From NCBI GenBank assembly GCA_030425385.1, contig JAUIAH010000043.1, forward strand, positions 1 to 64,000: DNA of 64,000 bases, written 5' to 3'. Positions 1 to 8,419 of this stretch are shown piece by piece. The position numbers were made by a program, and so were the translations under genes. The notes beneath the pieces were generated by a model, which saw nothing but the letters and a program-made list of their open reading frames with translations, made no database searches and had not been told where the DNA came from. This DNA comes from Verrucomicrobiia bacterium (GTDB taxonomy: Bacteria; Verrucomicrobiota; Verrucomicrobiia; Verrucomicrobiales; DEV007). Numbering within the stretch: the stretch's first letter is position 1; the number at the start of each line of letters is the position of its first letter.

Positions 1-125
1 CCATAGTTCCCTGGGGAATATGTCGCCCGAAAGTTATCTCAATCAGTACTTTCAAAACGAGAAGACACACCTAAACTAACAATGCGATCTGTTTGATTTG
101 TGTCCACTTTTTCGGGGGAATACCA
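1..125 (+). mobile_element. Right end of an IS3-family insertion sequence (partial, cut by window edge)
   Basis: The first 79 bases encode the tail of what looks like an IS3-type transposase. About 20 bases after its stop comes TGTCCACTTTTTCGGGGG (101-118), continuing to a terminal CCA at 123-125. IS3-family right ends, read outward from the transposase, have this look: TGTCCA-T-run-G-run ending in CA. The left end lies outside the window, so the inverted-repeat match and target duplication cannot be tested. This is inferred from sequence style only. Confidence 0.5.
2..79 (+). CDS. IS3-family transposase, C-terminal fragment (partial)
   Basis: The frame is open from the window edge to a TAA at 77-79. 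It translates to a tail beginning HSSLGNMSPESYL. The pattern H-S-S/A-L-G-x-x-S/T-P-x-x-[YF] is characteristic of the end of the DDE integrase core (rve) in IS3-family OrfB transposases. Only about 25 residues are visible and the catalytic residues lie off the window, so activity cannot be judged. An unrelated protein tail is possible but less likely given the terminal-repeat-like sequence just downstream. Confidence 0.55.
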   Translation, partial: HSSLGNMSPESYLNQYFQNEKTHLN

Positions 126-1222
126 GAGGGCTGCAAACCAAGTTTAAAATTGCGTTGTCAACTCATAGTCCAGGCCCTCATTCCGTCGTAATCGATCAGC
201 CAAATGATTTAGTGATCTCTGACTTTTCAGGCGCGCTCCAAAGTGATAAACAGATCTTAGTAACGAGCGAGAATGATGATCTCTTTCAAGGAGAGAGTGA
301 TGGCCCGGATGAGCAAGATTCTAACCTGAACAATGGTTTTAGAGGTGACCCTACGCATCGGATTTCATCACTTAAAGATACTATCAAGCTTGAAATATCA
401 TATGATGGCCAGCCCCTATCTGTTATTAATCGTCCAGTAATCCAAGACTGGAGCAAGGTTATGAAGGTAACGGCGAGAGCCGTCGTATTTAGATTAGAGG
501 CAGGCGGAACTCCTGCTGTTTCTAACCAATACGTTATGGACGACGTGTCTCGGGCCAATCGAAGGTTAGCGCAAGCAAACATTATGGTAGAGATTCCTGG
601 AATTAACGGGGTTGCCAATATTGAGCTTGTAGATCCAGAAGAGCCATTGATCAATGAAGGGCTAAGGCACTCAGCTTTGTTTAACAATACACTGATTAGA
701 CGAATACCAAGCCCATTCCGGCGCGTGATAACAGACTACACGACTAAAGATAAGGAAATGCTGGAACTATTTTATGTGAACCATATCTCGACGTTGAATG
801 CGGTCGGACAATGGGTTCCTTCAGATCAAATATATGCCGCAACTGTCACATCGTTTACGGTGAAAAGCGGGAGATTGCCGTTGGAGTCACGAGGTTGCGT
901 GATTCTTCCTAATCAGTCTTCCTATAACGGTCCAGATATTCATCCGAATGCACCTGCCACCATAGAGGACAGGTTCTCTATAGTAACTGCTCATGAAATT
1001 GGCCATGCGTTATCAGACCAGGGGCACTACAACGGAGATCCTCCTCCGATTCCAGGGCATGCTCAATGGGCAAGCCCTATTCAGGATGGGCACTTTCAAT
1101 GGAATAATCTAATGATGCGTGGTGCCATGGCCTTAGATGTCGGCGAAGCTCATGGTCCGAGACGGCTATGGGACCATCAAGTTGTATGGTTGCGCAATGG
1201 AGCTCTTACTCTATCTCCGTAA
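98..1222 (+). CDS. HExxH metalloprotease-like protein, probably 5'-truncated by the upstream IS
   Basis: This is an unrecognised protein with a zinc-protease-like C-terminal half. HEIGH at about residues 300-304 is followed seven residues later by another His (HEIGHALSDQGH), and further on by NNLMMR, which resembles the NLM 'Met-turn' of metzincins. The third His is one position off the canonical HExxHxxGxxH spacing, so a true metzincin fold is inference. The open frame begins at a TTG (98), but bases up to about 125 appear to belong to an IS end. No signal peptide or ribosome-binding site is visible, and the first in-frame ATG lies near 460. I therefore read it as a gene that lost its 5' end to an insertion. 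Codon use is AT-richer than in genes after 5 kb. A downstream unknown gene begins 36 bp after its stop. Confidence 0.6.
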   Translation: MCPLFRGNTRGLQTKFKIALSTHSPGPHSVVIDQPNDLVISDFSGALQSDKQILVTSENDDLFQGESDGPDEQDSNLNNGFRGDPTHRISSLKDTIKLEISYDGQPLSVINRPVIQDWSKVMKVTARAVVFRLEAGGTPAVSNQYVMDDVSRANRRLAQANIMVEIPGINGVANIELVDPEEPLINEGLRHSALFNNTLIRRIPSPFRRVITDYTTKDKEMLELFYVNHISTLNAVGQWVPSDQIYAATVTSFTVKSGRLPLESRGCVILPNQSSYNGPDIHPNAPATIEDRFSIVTAHEIGHALSDQGHYNGDPPPIPGHAQWASPIQDGHFQWNNLMMRGAMALDVGEAHGPRRLWDHQVVWLRNGALTLSP

Positions 1223-1258
1223 TGATATGTCTTTAGCCCACGCTTAAGGATTGAGAAT

Positions 1259-2365
1259 ATGCTGCCTTCGACAGCCAGACTTCGAATTCTATGTCTTACA
1301 GTGATGGATCTGATATATGGGCTATCCTGTTTGTCGTTTTCTCAGAATGGCGATCTGGTTGCGCTTAGTGATGTGCCAGATTCCTCTCCGCTTTGGAGAG
1401 AAACGTTTGAGAGTGTATATGCGACTGCAGATCAAGAGGGCTTGGTGTTGAAAGCCAAGGAGCTGTATTTTTCGGAACGCCTTCGGAGTAATCGACTCAT
1501 GTATGAACTAATGGCGCGCCGTGGAGATCTTTTCATCCGAGAAGACATCCGAAACGTACTCAATCAAGGGTGGCAAAACCGTAGAGAAGCAAATTTCTAT
1601 TATTGGTGTTTTCTTGCGAATTACTATGGGGAAGAAAGGGAGGCGGACCGCTTGATTCAAGTGATGCAAGAACAAGGTATCGCCCACTATTCTTGGAGCG
1701 CATTGCTTGAGACGGGGAATCGGAGTCACTTCGACATTGCCAGGGAATTGGTTGCTCAAGGGCGCTATGACGATGAGAATGGGCTTTTGCGAGGATGGAC
1801 GAAAGCGACTTTCTTTGAACAACTGGACAATGCTGAAGCTGTGATGGATGATCCCAGTCGCCTCTACCGCCTTAATCACGCACGTAATGCGGCACAACAC
1901 CTTTTGGTATGGCCGCCAAAGAATCGAGACACCTTTCATCGATCGATCAGTGGTAATCACAAGCTATTTCTAGAAACGCTGAATCAGTATCCTGGTGTGT
2001 TATTGGAGTTGATTGGGGACGATGTATATAATCCGTATATACTAGGCCAATTGATAACACAAGTAAGGGGCTACATTGAAGTCAACATGCTTCATGATAG
2101 GTTGTTAGCGCGTTATTTGGAGGAGCTCGATGCGAGGGGTGAAGATATTGTAGATCGGGTGGCATTAGCGCGGAGAGTATTGGCGAAAGATGTGGCTGTG
2201 CATCCGTCGCCGTTTCGTGATAGGCGCGGTGAATTGCAGGAAGTGCCTGATGTAAAGGCAAGCAAGGGAAGCCGTGTGATATGGAAGTGGCTGTTGGGAG
2301 TTTTAGTGGCAATGACTATTGGAGGCTACTTGATTTTTCTTTATCTGAAGAACCGTGGGTCGTGA
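1259..2365 (+). CDS. Hypothetical protein with signal peptide and C-terminal membrane anchor
   Basis: I do not recognise this family. The start is supported by TAAGGA about 9 bases upstream of the ATG. An N-terminal hydrophobic stretch (LCLTVMDLIYGLSCLSF) looks like a signal peptide. About 300 hydrophilic, probably helical residues follow, then a single membrane segment near the C-terminus (WLLGVLVAMTIGGYLIFLY) and a short basic tail (LKNRGS). The predicted topology is a large extracytoplasmic domain held by one helix. Two more genes downstream (2964 and 3823) have the same plan but no obvious sequence similarity. Base composition is AT-richer than the bulk of the window, suggesting acquisition. 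Function unknown. Confidence 0.75.
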   Translation: MLPSTARLRILCLTVMDLIYGLSCLSFSQNGDLVALSDVPDSSPLWRETFESVYATADQEGLVLKAKELYFSERLRSNRLMYELMARRGDLFIREDIRNVLNQGWQNRREANFYYWCFLANYYGEEREADRLIQVMQEQGIAHYSWSALLETGNRSHFDIARELVAQGRYDDENGLLRGWTKATFFEQLDNAEAVMDDPSRLYRLNHARNAAQHLLVWPPKNRDTFHRSISGNHKLFLETLNQYPGVLLELIGDDVYNPYILGQLITQVRGYIEVNMLHDRLLARYLEELDARGEDIVDRVALARRVLAKDVAVHPSPFRDRRGELQEVPDVKASKGSRVIWKWLLGVLVAMTIGGYLIFLYLKNRGS

Positions 2366-2445
2366 GTTAAAGCCCTATAGAACTTAGCGAGGCGCCTCCT
2401 ACCGTAAGAGGGTCCGATCCTATAGGCTGCTTCGAAAGGCTCACG

Positions 2446-2595
2446 CAACGCCGCAACGCTCGCAACGCTCGCAACGCTCGCAACGCTCGCAACGAAATGA
2501 CCAATGCGGAACTTGATTCAACCAAGCTTTCATCGCAGACCGCCACACTCCTTATGAGCCATTCTTCATCATGCTTTGCGAGCGTTGCGGCGTTG
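2446..2595. repeat. 20-bp perfect inverted repeat with 110-bp spacer
   Basis: The left arm CAACGCCGCAACGCTCGCAA (2446-2465), which includes the first tandem unit, is the exact reverse complement of 2576-2595. The spacer contains the rest of the tandem array. It could form a long stem in DNA or RNA. No transposase sits inside, so it is not a complete insertion sequence. Confidence 0.85.
2453..2494. repeat. Tandem repeat, 9-bp unit GCAACGCTC, about 4.7 copies
   Basis: Four perfect head-to-tail copies of GCAACGCTC (2453-2488) are followed by a partial copy GCAACG (2489-2494). The unit length is a multiple of three, but no gene with ribosome-binding context crosses it. Copy number could vary between strains by slippage. 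Confidence 0.9.
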
Positions 2596-2725
2596 AGTGC
2601 CATCTGCACTTCGTTACTCTTCTATTTGACAGTTTGCGTCGGTTAGATGATTGAACTGAGTCGGCCTTTGACTGATTGATTCGTTGAAATGACAGTGTTT
2701 GGTCACCAATGTGATGCATTCTGCC

Positions 2726-2795
2726 AGTGTCGTGGATCGCTCCTGCGATCCAACTTTCCGGGAGAACGCGTTGGATAGGAGCGATCCACGACACT
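2726..2795. repeat. 70-bp imperfect palindrome (long stem-loop)
   Basis: AGTGTCGTGGATCGCTCCT (2726-2744) is the exact reverse complement of 2777-2795. Further in, ATCCAAC (2748-2754) pairs with GTTGGAT (2770-2776). The left arm carries a 3-base GCG bulge, and the loop is about 15 bases. No T-run follows on either strand, so a simple terminator is unlikely. It resembles REP-type or miniature mobile palindromes, but I see no second copy in this window. Confidence 0.85.
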
Positions 2796-2963
2796 CAGCC
2801 AACGTTTCTTACAGCACTGTCTCCTTCTGTCAGAATTCTGCCATTGATGCGAATCGTTACGATTTCCTGCTAGTCGCTTCCACATGCAACTTTCTGACCA
2901 TCTGTTTGTTAAAGAAATCTGACTCTAGATTTGCGGTTTCTGATTGAGAATTAATAATACACA

Positions 2964-3770
2964 ATGAGAACTCTGTGGATATATCTCCCATTCATGGCTC
3001 TATTTTCAACAGGCTTAGCACAAGAGATCGACATTGAAAGAGTGGCGATGGAGTGCTCCTCGCGGCCGGCCCGCGAGGTCAAGAGGAATGATGTGCCTAT
3101 AGAGTTATTCGAAGGAGTGATTAACTATCTGCGCGATAATGGCTATGATCATCATCTGTTGCGTCTGGGCGATCCACAATCTGTGGCAAAGCTTGTTGGG
3201 GGTTATAGGGAATCAGAGGGCAAATCAAGAGGTGCGAAATTGCGTCTAAAGAAAACTTTTAGTCCTTGGGCGGCTGGAAAACTTGGGCCGAGTTTATTCG
3301 TTGATGAGAATGTGAATAACAGATTCTGGATCGATGGAGAGACCGCAGACATGGATCTAGGGGAATCTCATACAACTGCGAAACTCATCATCCATATTCT
3401 CATTGAAGCACCAGAGATTCCTAGGAATGTGAAACGATGGGTAAAAGAATTAGACGGTCGTAATCCAGTCGATTTGCTACAAGGTATGCGGCTATGGTGG
3501 AAAGAGAATGAGGCGCGGTTAGATTTGAAACGTTGGGAGAGATTAGAGCCACCAGAAGATTGGTCGGGAGCGTCTACTGGTATCCCGTTAAGAATAATGA
3601 ATACAAATCACAAGAGCAGCAGCAGTAAACCAAATGTTTCGGAGGAGCCTGAAACGGACACTGCTACAGAAAGGTATTCCGTGGCGTTGATGGCGTGCTT
3701 GGTGATCTTGTTTGTGGCATTTGCGTACATTCTGCATCAGCGATTGGGGAACCGTTCGACAGAAATCTAA
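2964..3770 (+). CDS. Hypothetical protein with signal peptide and C-terminal membrane anchor
   Basis: Family not recognised. The N-terminus is a clear signal peptide (YLPFMALFSTGLAQ, probable cleavage after AQ or STGLA). The ~215-residue exported part is rich in charged residues and includes a Trp-rich segment (MRLWWKENEARLDLKRW). A Ser/Asn/Lys-rich linker precedes one C-terminal membrane helix (SVALMACLVILFVAFAYIL) and a short basic tail. The plan matches the genes at 1259 and 3823, so the three may work together on the cell surface or in the periplasm, but no shared motif proves that. The next gene starts 52 bp downstream on the same strand, so co-transcription is plausible. Confidence 0.75.
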   Translation: MRTLWIYLPFMALFSTGLAQEIDIERVAMECSSRPAREVKRNDVPIELFEGVINYLRDNGYDHHLLRLGDPQSVAKLVGGYRESEGKSRGAKLRLKKTFSPWAAGKLGPSLFVDENVNNRFWIDGETADMDLGESHTTAKLIIHILIEAPEIPRNVKRWVKELDGRNPVDLLQGMRLWWKENEARLDLKRWERLEPPEDWSGASTGIPLRIMNTNHKSSSSKPNVSEEPETDTATERYSVALMACLVILFVAFAYILHQRLGNRSTEI

Positions 3771-3822
3771 GTCGGCAACGATCAGGATGGATTTTGGATT
3801 GTCAAACCAGTAAACCACGACC

Positions 3823-4923
3823 ATGAACATTTCGACGCTTTTCATGGGTTTGGCGATTGCACTGCTTTCCCTCACATCGGCCTTTGGGAAGATTCCAGAA
3901 GAGAGGCTTGCCGTTCTCCTTGATGCAATCGTCGATGAGGTGGAAGAATGGCCACTCTCTGAGATGGAACAACGCCTAAACGAATGCTTGCAAGCGCGTT
4001 CCAATGTGGAGTTGAGGTCCATTGAGGGTGATCCCCACATGCCAGAGATCATGTTTGCTGCGGAGCTTCATCTCGGAGAGGCTCTTTTGAAAGGGGTTCC
4101 AATTGAGAGTGAGCGAGAGTATCAGGAAGTGGTTCGCTTTGTGACTGGGTGGGATCGATTGGGGCGGGAAGCGCGAGAATCGACTTTGGCGGCTGAGGTC
4201 ATTCGATCGATCGTGGCGACGCGTGCACGCAACCACGAGAGGCGGCGCTATGACTTCTTCATTCTTGGAGCCGTGATTGATTGGACCGGGTCGGAAGCCG
4301 AGCATGTATCGCTGGGTGCGTGTTTTGGAGCAGATTCAGGTTTCGACTGGGATGAACTATACTCTAGTAAAAGTGTGTTTTATCAGTTGTTTGCCCTCCA
4401 GGTGTCCCCCGAGGTGATTGAGGATACGGATCGATTGGCAAGCATCGCCCACGAAGCGATTGACCGTGAGTATTCCTGTTTTGAGACCGCAGGCTATCGA
4501 ATCATTGCACAATCAGACATTTCAAATGATGAGAAGGTTGAGCACCTCAAGAATGCGATCAAGCGAAACGGTTGGCCAGTTGATGATGGTTCTCATTTCT
4601 CGGTACATCAAGGCTGGGATATCAATCAGGGGATTGCTGGAGGCTATTCGCCTGGGACGCAACTGACGAATTTGACAGGAGATCCGAGTTGGCGGGCGAA
4701 GGAGCCACAGACGGATTGGAGAGTGAAAGAGAGGCGAAAGGCGAAGCAATTGGACAGATTGTTGGGCGATCAGCGGAAGCGCCGTGTGACAAGAATGTTG
4801 TCTTGGATGGCCGTTGGTTTGACTCTCATGGTGTTTTGTTGGGTTGGCTACCGCCGCTTCGGCGTGAAACGGGGACAGGCCAGCGGCGTGGTAGGTGCTT
4901 CTACTGAGGGCGGATCAGCATAG
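3823..4923 (+). CDS. Hypothetical protein with signal peptide and C-terminal membrane anchor
   Basis: Family not recognised. A signal peptide (ISTLFMGLAIALLSLTSAFG) leads into about 290 mostly helical, acidic residues. A strongly basic stretch (VKERRKAKQLDRLLGDQRKRR) comes next, then a membrane helix (LSWMAVGLTLMVFCWVGY) and a cytoplasmic tail of about 20 residues. The basic residues before the helix could complicate the topology. It is the last gene of the AT-richer block, is convergent with dnaE2 (170 bp between stops), and no hairpin terminator is obvious there. Confidence 0.75.
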   Translation: MNISTLFMGLAIALLSLTSAFGKIPEERLAVLLDAIVDEVEEWPLSEMEQRLNECLQARSNVELRSIEGDPHMPEIMFAAELHLGEALLKGVPIESEREYQEVVRFVTGWDRLGREARESTLAAEVIRSIVATRARNHERRRYDFFILGAVIDWTGSEAEHVSLGACFGADSGFDWDELYSSKSVFYQLFALQVSPEVIEDTDRLASIAHEAIDREYSCFETAGYRIIAQSDISNDEKVEHLKNAIKRNGWPVDDGSHFSVHQGWDINQGIAGGYSPGTQLTNLTGDPSWRAKEPQTDWRVKERRKAKQLDRLLGDQRKRRVTRMLSWMAVGLTLMVFCWVGYRRFGVKRGQASGVVGASTEGGSA

Positions 4924-5092
4924 CCTCTTGCATCCCGCTGGGTTTGGCGAAAGTGAAGCACCGGATTGAGGATTCTCTCCTCTTCCATCTACATGCCCAC
5001 CCCACTTCGGGAAGCGACTATGACATGGTCGGGGCTCATGGGAATTCACGAAGAACGCGCATAGCATTCGGTAGATGGCCCGCTGACACGCC

Positions 5093-8000
5093 TCAATGGA
5101 AATTATGCGATTGCGTGGCGAGCGTTTGCTCGAAGAGGAGCGCTTCGATGTGGAGCGCGTAGATGGAAAGGACGTTGTCTTGATTCTGCAAACGCCCTTG
5201 GATCTTGAGAAAGGGTTCCTGATTCACGATGAGCCGATAGGCCTCGTAAGTCGGTGCGGGCACGAAGGCGTTGGCCACACCGGTTTCATCTTCGAGACTG
5301 ACAAAGACATGGCCTTTGGCAGTGCTAGGGCGTTGCCGACAGATGACGAGCCCACCAATGATGACGGTGATGCCATCCTGACCTCGACGCAGATCCGCGG
5401 CACGCCAGACCTGCCGGAGACCACGTTCCCGACGCAGCAAGGCCATGGGATGCGGCCCCACCGTGAGCCCCAAGCCAGCATAGTCCGCTTCGAGACGTTG
5501 CCGACGATCCATGGGCAGCAGCGGCGCAGTGATGTTATTGTGAGAAGGGTCGGTTATCTCCTCTTCGGTCTGCCTGGTTTCTCGCCAGTTGAAGAGATCA
5601 CGCTCGACCACTTTCTCTACATGCCAAAGCGCCTCTCGTCGATGCGCCACCAGACCGTTGAGCGCCCCGATCTTGGCCAGGGCCCGCGCCTCATCTTTCT
5701 TCAGGCCACTACGCAAGCGAAAGTCGTCGAGATTCCGCCAGGGAGCCTCTGTCCGTGCGTCTAACAAGCGTTCACGGCTTCGTCTAGAAAGGGCGCGCAC
5801 CTGATGCAGGCCTAACTGAATGGTGTGATCATTGAGGACGCGCGTGTGCCCTTGGGAATCGATGACTGAGACCGGCAAGACGCGGATGCCATGGGCCTTC
5901 GCATCCTTGACCAGCGTGGCGGGCGAATAGAACCCCATCGGTTGGTTGTTGAGCAAGCTGGCGTAGAACTCTGGCGCGCGATGCACCTTGAGCCACGCGC
6001 TGGCATAGGCTAACAACGCGAAACTGATGGCGTGTGATTCTGGAAATCCGTAGAGCGCAAAGGATTGGATGGAATCGACGATCTGATCCTGAATCTCACG
6101 GGAAACGCCTTTCTTCTCCATCGCACGCCGCAACTTGGTGAGCACCTGTTGCATGCGTTCTTCTGAGCGATGGAAGCTCATGGCGCGTCGCAATTCTTCC
6201 GCCTCCGACCCCGTGAAATCCGCGATGACCATCGCCATGCGCAGAATCTGTTCTTGAAAGAGCGGCACGCCTAACGTACGCTCAAGGACCGGCTTGAAAC
6301 ACTCCGCGATGTACGTGACGGGCTCCCTCCCATTGCGGCGATTGAGATAGGGATGAACGAGATTTCCCACAATGGGTCCCGGCCGAATGATGGCCACTTC
6401 CACCACTACATCGTAGAATTTCTCTGGACGCAGGCGCGGTAAGGTCGCCATCTGCGCGCGGCTCTCGATCTGGAAAACGCCAATGGTATCCGCCCGCTGC
6501 ATGAGCGCATACGTCGGCGCATCATCCTGAGGAATCTTGGCCAAATCCACCTCGCGGCCAGGCCCGCGCTGGCGACACAGGATGAGCGTGTCTTGAATGG
6601 CTGCCATCATGCCCAGACCTAACAAATCCACTTTAATGATCCCGAGATCCTCACAATCATCCTTATCCCACTGCACCACCACCCGTCCCGGCATGGCGGC
6701 ATTCTCCAAAGGCACCACCGTGTCCAGCCCACGATCCGAGATGATCATCCCTCCGGAATGTTGCCCCAAGTGACGGGGCAATCCATAGACACGATGATAG
6801 AGTCGCGTCAACGCTGGGAGCCGTGGATGCTCTGCCGCGAGGCCCGACTGACACACTTGCTCCGCAAAGGCCTCTGGATCCGAAGCCCCGCTGCGCCCAA
6901 AGAGATCGGAGAACCGTCCGAGAACATCTTCCGGTAAGTTCAGCACCTTGCCCATCTCTCGCATGGCACTGCGCCCGCGATAGGTGATCACATTCGCCGT
7001 CATGGCCGCCCCTCTCGGGGCATAGCGGCGATAGACCTCTTGGATGACTTGTTCCCGGCGATCTCCACTCGGCAAATCGAGGTCAATGTCAGGCCACGAA
7101 CGGCGTCCTTCGCTGAGGAAACGTTCAAAGAGCAGCTTGCCCGCTACCGGATCTGCATTGGTGATGCCGAGGGCATAACAAACCGCGCTGTTGGCCGCAC
7201 TCCCCCGCCCCTGCACCAAGATGTCTTCCCGCTTCGCGTAGGTAACGATCTCCCACACGATGAGGAAATAGCCACAAAAGCCTAACTTCTCGATGAGACG
7301 CAATTCGTGATCCAACTGCGCCTTCACCTTGGCCGAGAGCGGCTTCCCATAGCGCTGCTCGGCTCCTGCATAGGTCTCGCGACGCAGCACCGTGGCCATC
7401 GTTTCCCCCTCTGCCACGGCGTAGTTAGGAAAAGTGTAACCAAGATTCTCTAACGTGAACGCAATCCGATCCGCCAAGCGCTGCGTGTTTGTCAGGGCCT
7501 CTGGCAGATCGACGAAGAGCCCTTGCATCACCCGGCCCTGCTTGAGATACCGTTCGCTATTGCCTGCCAGCCGTTGGCCCGCTTCATCCAGATGCACGTG
7601 ATGCCGCAAGCAGGTGAAGGCATCGTAAAGCTCACGTTCCTCCGGCAAGGCCTGACAGACCCCATTGGTGGCCAGCAACGGCAAGCGCTGACTCGCCGCG
7701 AGATCCTGAAGGCAGCGATTCTCATAAACGTCACGCCGCCGCCGATGCCGCTGCACCTCGACATAGACATCCTCCGGCCCAAAGATCCGCACCAGGCGTT
7801 GCAAACGCTTCTCGGCCAGAGCCCGCTTCCCCCGTGCCAAGGCCTGCCGCAACGGCCCCTCCTCATCCCCTGTCAGACACACCAAGCCCTCCGCGTGCGA
7901 GGCCAATTCCTCCCAGGTAATCACGCTCCCTTCCTGCTTGGGAGCCCGCAACTTCGCCGTCGTCAGCAATCGACAGAGATTCTGATAGCCAGCACGCGTC

Positions 8001-8239
8001 CGCACGATCACGGGCAGCACCATCTCCCCGGCCATCGTCAATTCCGCCCCCACGATGGCCCGCACTCCCACCTCCCGCCCGGCATGATGCTGGCGCGCCG
8101 AACCATAGACCCCATCGCGATCACACAGCGCCAAGGCAGGCATCTCCAGCGCCGCCGCCTGCCGCATGAGCGCTTCCGGAGCCGACGCTCCCCGATGGAA
8201 ACTGAAGGCACTACGGGCATGAAACTCAACGTAACTCAT
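5093..8239 (-). CDS. dnaE2: Error-prone DNA polymerase III alpha subunit DnaE2
   Basis: The product is a C-family DNA polymerase used for translesion synthesis as part of the SOS response. At 1048 residues it has the usual DnaE2 length. The order is: an N-terminal PHP domain beginning SYVEFHARSAFSFHRGAS, the start typical of DnaE2; palm/thumb with WPDIDLDLPSGD near residue 385, corresponding to the catalytic Asp motif; a helix-hairpin region; and an OB-like domain near the C-terminus (VFVSLEDETGVANAF). The ATG at 8239 is set by this conserved N-terminus. No Shine-Dalgarno sequence is visible, and a LexA-type box ends only about 10 bp upstream, so the mRNA may be leaderless or nearly so. The usual partners imuA and imuB are not adjacent. 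Confidence 0.95.
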   Translation of the reverse strand: MSYVEFHARSAFSFHRGASAPEALMRQAAALEMPALALCDRDGVYGSARQHHAGREVGVRAIVGAELTMAGEMVLPVIVRTRAGYQNLCRLLTTAKLRAPKQEGSVITWEELASHAEGLVCLTGDEEGPLRQALARGKRALAEKRLQRLVRIFGPEDVYVEVQRHRRRRDVYENRCLQDLAASQRLPLLATNGVCQALPEERELYDAFTCLRHHVHLDEAGQRLAGNSERYLKQGRVMQGLFVDLPEALTNTQRLADRIAFTLENLGYTFPNYAVAEGETMATVLRRETYAGAEQRYGKPLSAKVKAQLDHELRLIEKLGFCGYFLIVWEIVTYAKREDILVQGRGSAANSAVCYALGITNADPVAGKLLFERFLSEGRRSWPDIDLDLPSGDRREQVIQEVYRRYAPRGAAMTANVITYRGRSAMREMGKVLNLPEDVLGRFSDLFGRSGASDPEAFAEQVCQSGLAAEHPRLPALTRLYHRVYGLPRHLGQHSGGMIISDRGLDTVVPLENAAMPGRVVVQWDKDDCEDLGIIKVDLLGLGMMAAIQDTLILCRQRGPGREVDLAKIPQDDAPTYALMQRADTIGVFQIESRAQMATLPRLRPEKFYDVVVEVAIIRPGPIVGNLVHPYLNRRNGREPVTYIAECFKPVLERTLGVPLFQEQILRMAMVIADFTGSEAEELRRAMSFHRSEERMQQVLTKLRRAMEKKGVSREIQDQIVDSIQSFALYGFPESHAISFALLAYASAWLKVHRAPEFYASLLNNQPMGFYSPATLVKDAKAHGIRVLPVSVIDSQGHTRVLNDHTIQLGLHQVRALSRRSRERLLDARTEAPWRNLDDFRLRSGLKKDEARALAKIGALNGLVAHRREALWHVEKVVERDLFNWRETRQTEEEITDPSHNNITAPLLPMDRRQRLEADYAGLGLTVGPHPMALLRRERGLRQVWRAADLRRGQDGITVIIGGLVICRQRPSTAKGHVFVSLEDETGVANAFVPAPTYEAYRLIVNQEPFLKIQGRLQNQDNVLSIYALHIEALLFEQTLATQSHNFH

Positions 8240-8249
8240 GATAGAATAC

Positions 8250-8263
8250 TGTTCATTTGAACA
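8250..8263. promoter_or_regulatory. LexA (SOS) operator upstream of dnaE2
   Basis: TGTTCATTTGAACA fits TGTTC-N4-GAACA, the LexA-binding motif described for Verrucomicrobia. It sits in a larger perfect palindrome, 12-bp arms at 8244-8255 and 8258-8269, 10 bp upstream of the dnaE2 ATG. The placement at an SOS gene makes a LexA site the natural reading. The site would cover the promoter or transcript start. Confidence 0.85.
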
Positions 8264-8292
8264 GTATTCTCGGATTCCACTTTGGCTACATT

Positions 8293-8315
8293 CGATTTGC
8301 CCAGATTCCTCACTT
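8293..8315. repeat. 23-bp direct repeat, left copy, flanking vapBC
   Basis: CGATTTGCCCAGATTCCTCACTT recurs at 9309-9331 with a single mismatch (T/C). The two copies bracket the toxin-antitoxin pair, about 1 kb apart. The similarity stops abruptly on both sides of the copies. Confidence 0.8.
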
Positions 8316-8419
8316 TCCCCAATCCATGGGAAACGCCGCCCTACCGGAGCCTGTGGGGTCGCGTTGACGTACCGACTGCAGAAGAAGATTCCGATTGGGA
8401 CAGATCAGCATCAGCACCC

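Larger units (their letters stand above)
2366..2963. other. Gene-free interval (598 bp) rich in tandem and inverted repeats
   Basis: No convincing coding sequence lies here. Open frames on either strand are short, and on the minus strand they are generated by the 9-bp tandem repeat (Leu-Arg-Ala runs). The interval holds the GCAACGCTC tandem array, a distant inverted copy of its edge, and a long imperfect palindrome at 2726-2795, each listed separately. Any promoter for the gene at 2964 would lie in the AT-rich last 100 bp, but I cannot pick one with confidence. Confidence 0.7.

Noticed and set aside
2453-2494. CRISPR array
   Set aside because: The 9-bp units are contiguous without spacers, and no cas genes are near.
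4944-5092. Short open frame between the last AT-rich gene and dnaE2
   Set aside because: It runs into the dnaE2 coding region antisense and has no ribosome-binding site or recognisable sequence.
7523-8260. A 245-codon open frame antisense to dnaE2 that also covers the LexA box
   Set aside because: Pro/His/Gln-rich shadow of dnaE2 codons; no start signal and no recognisable domain.
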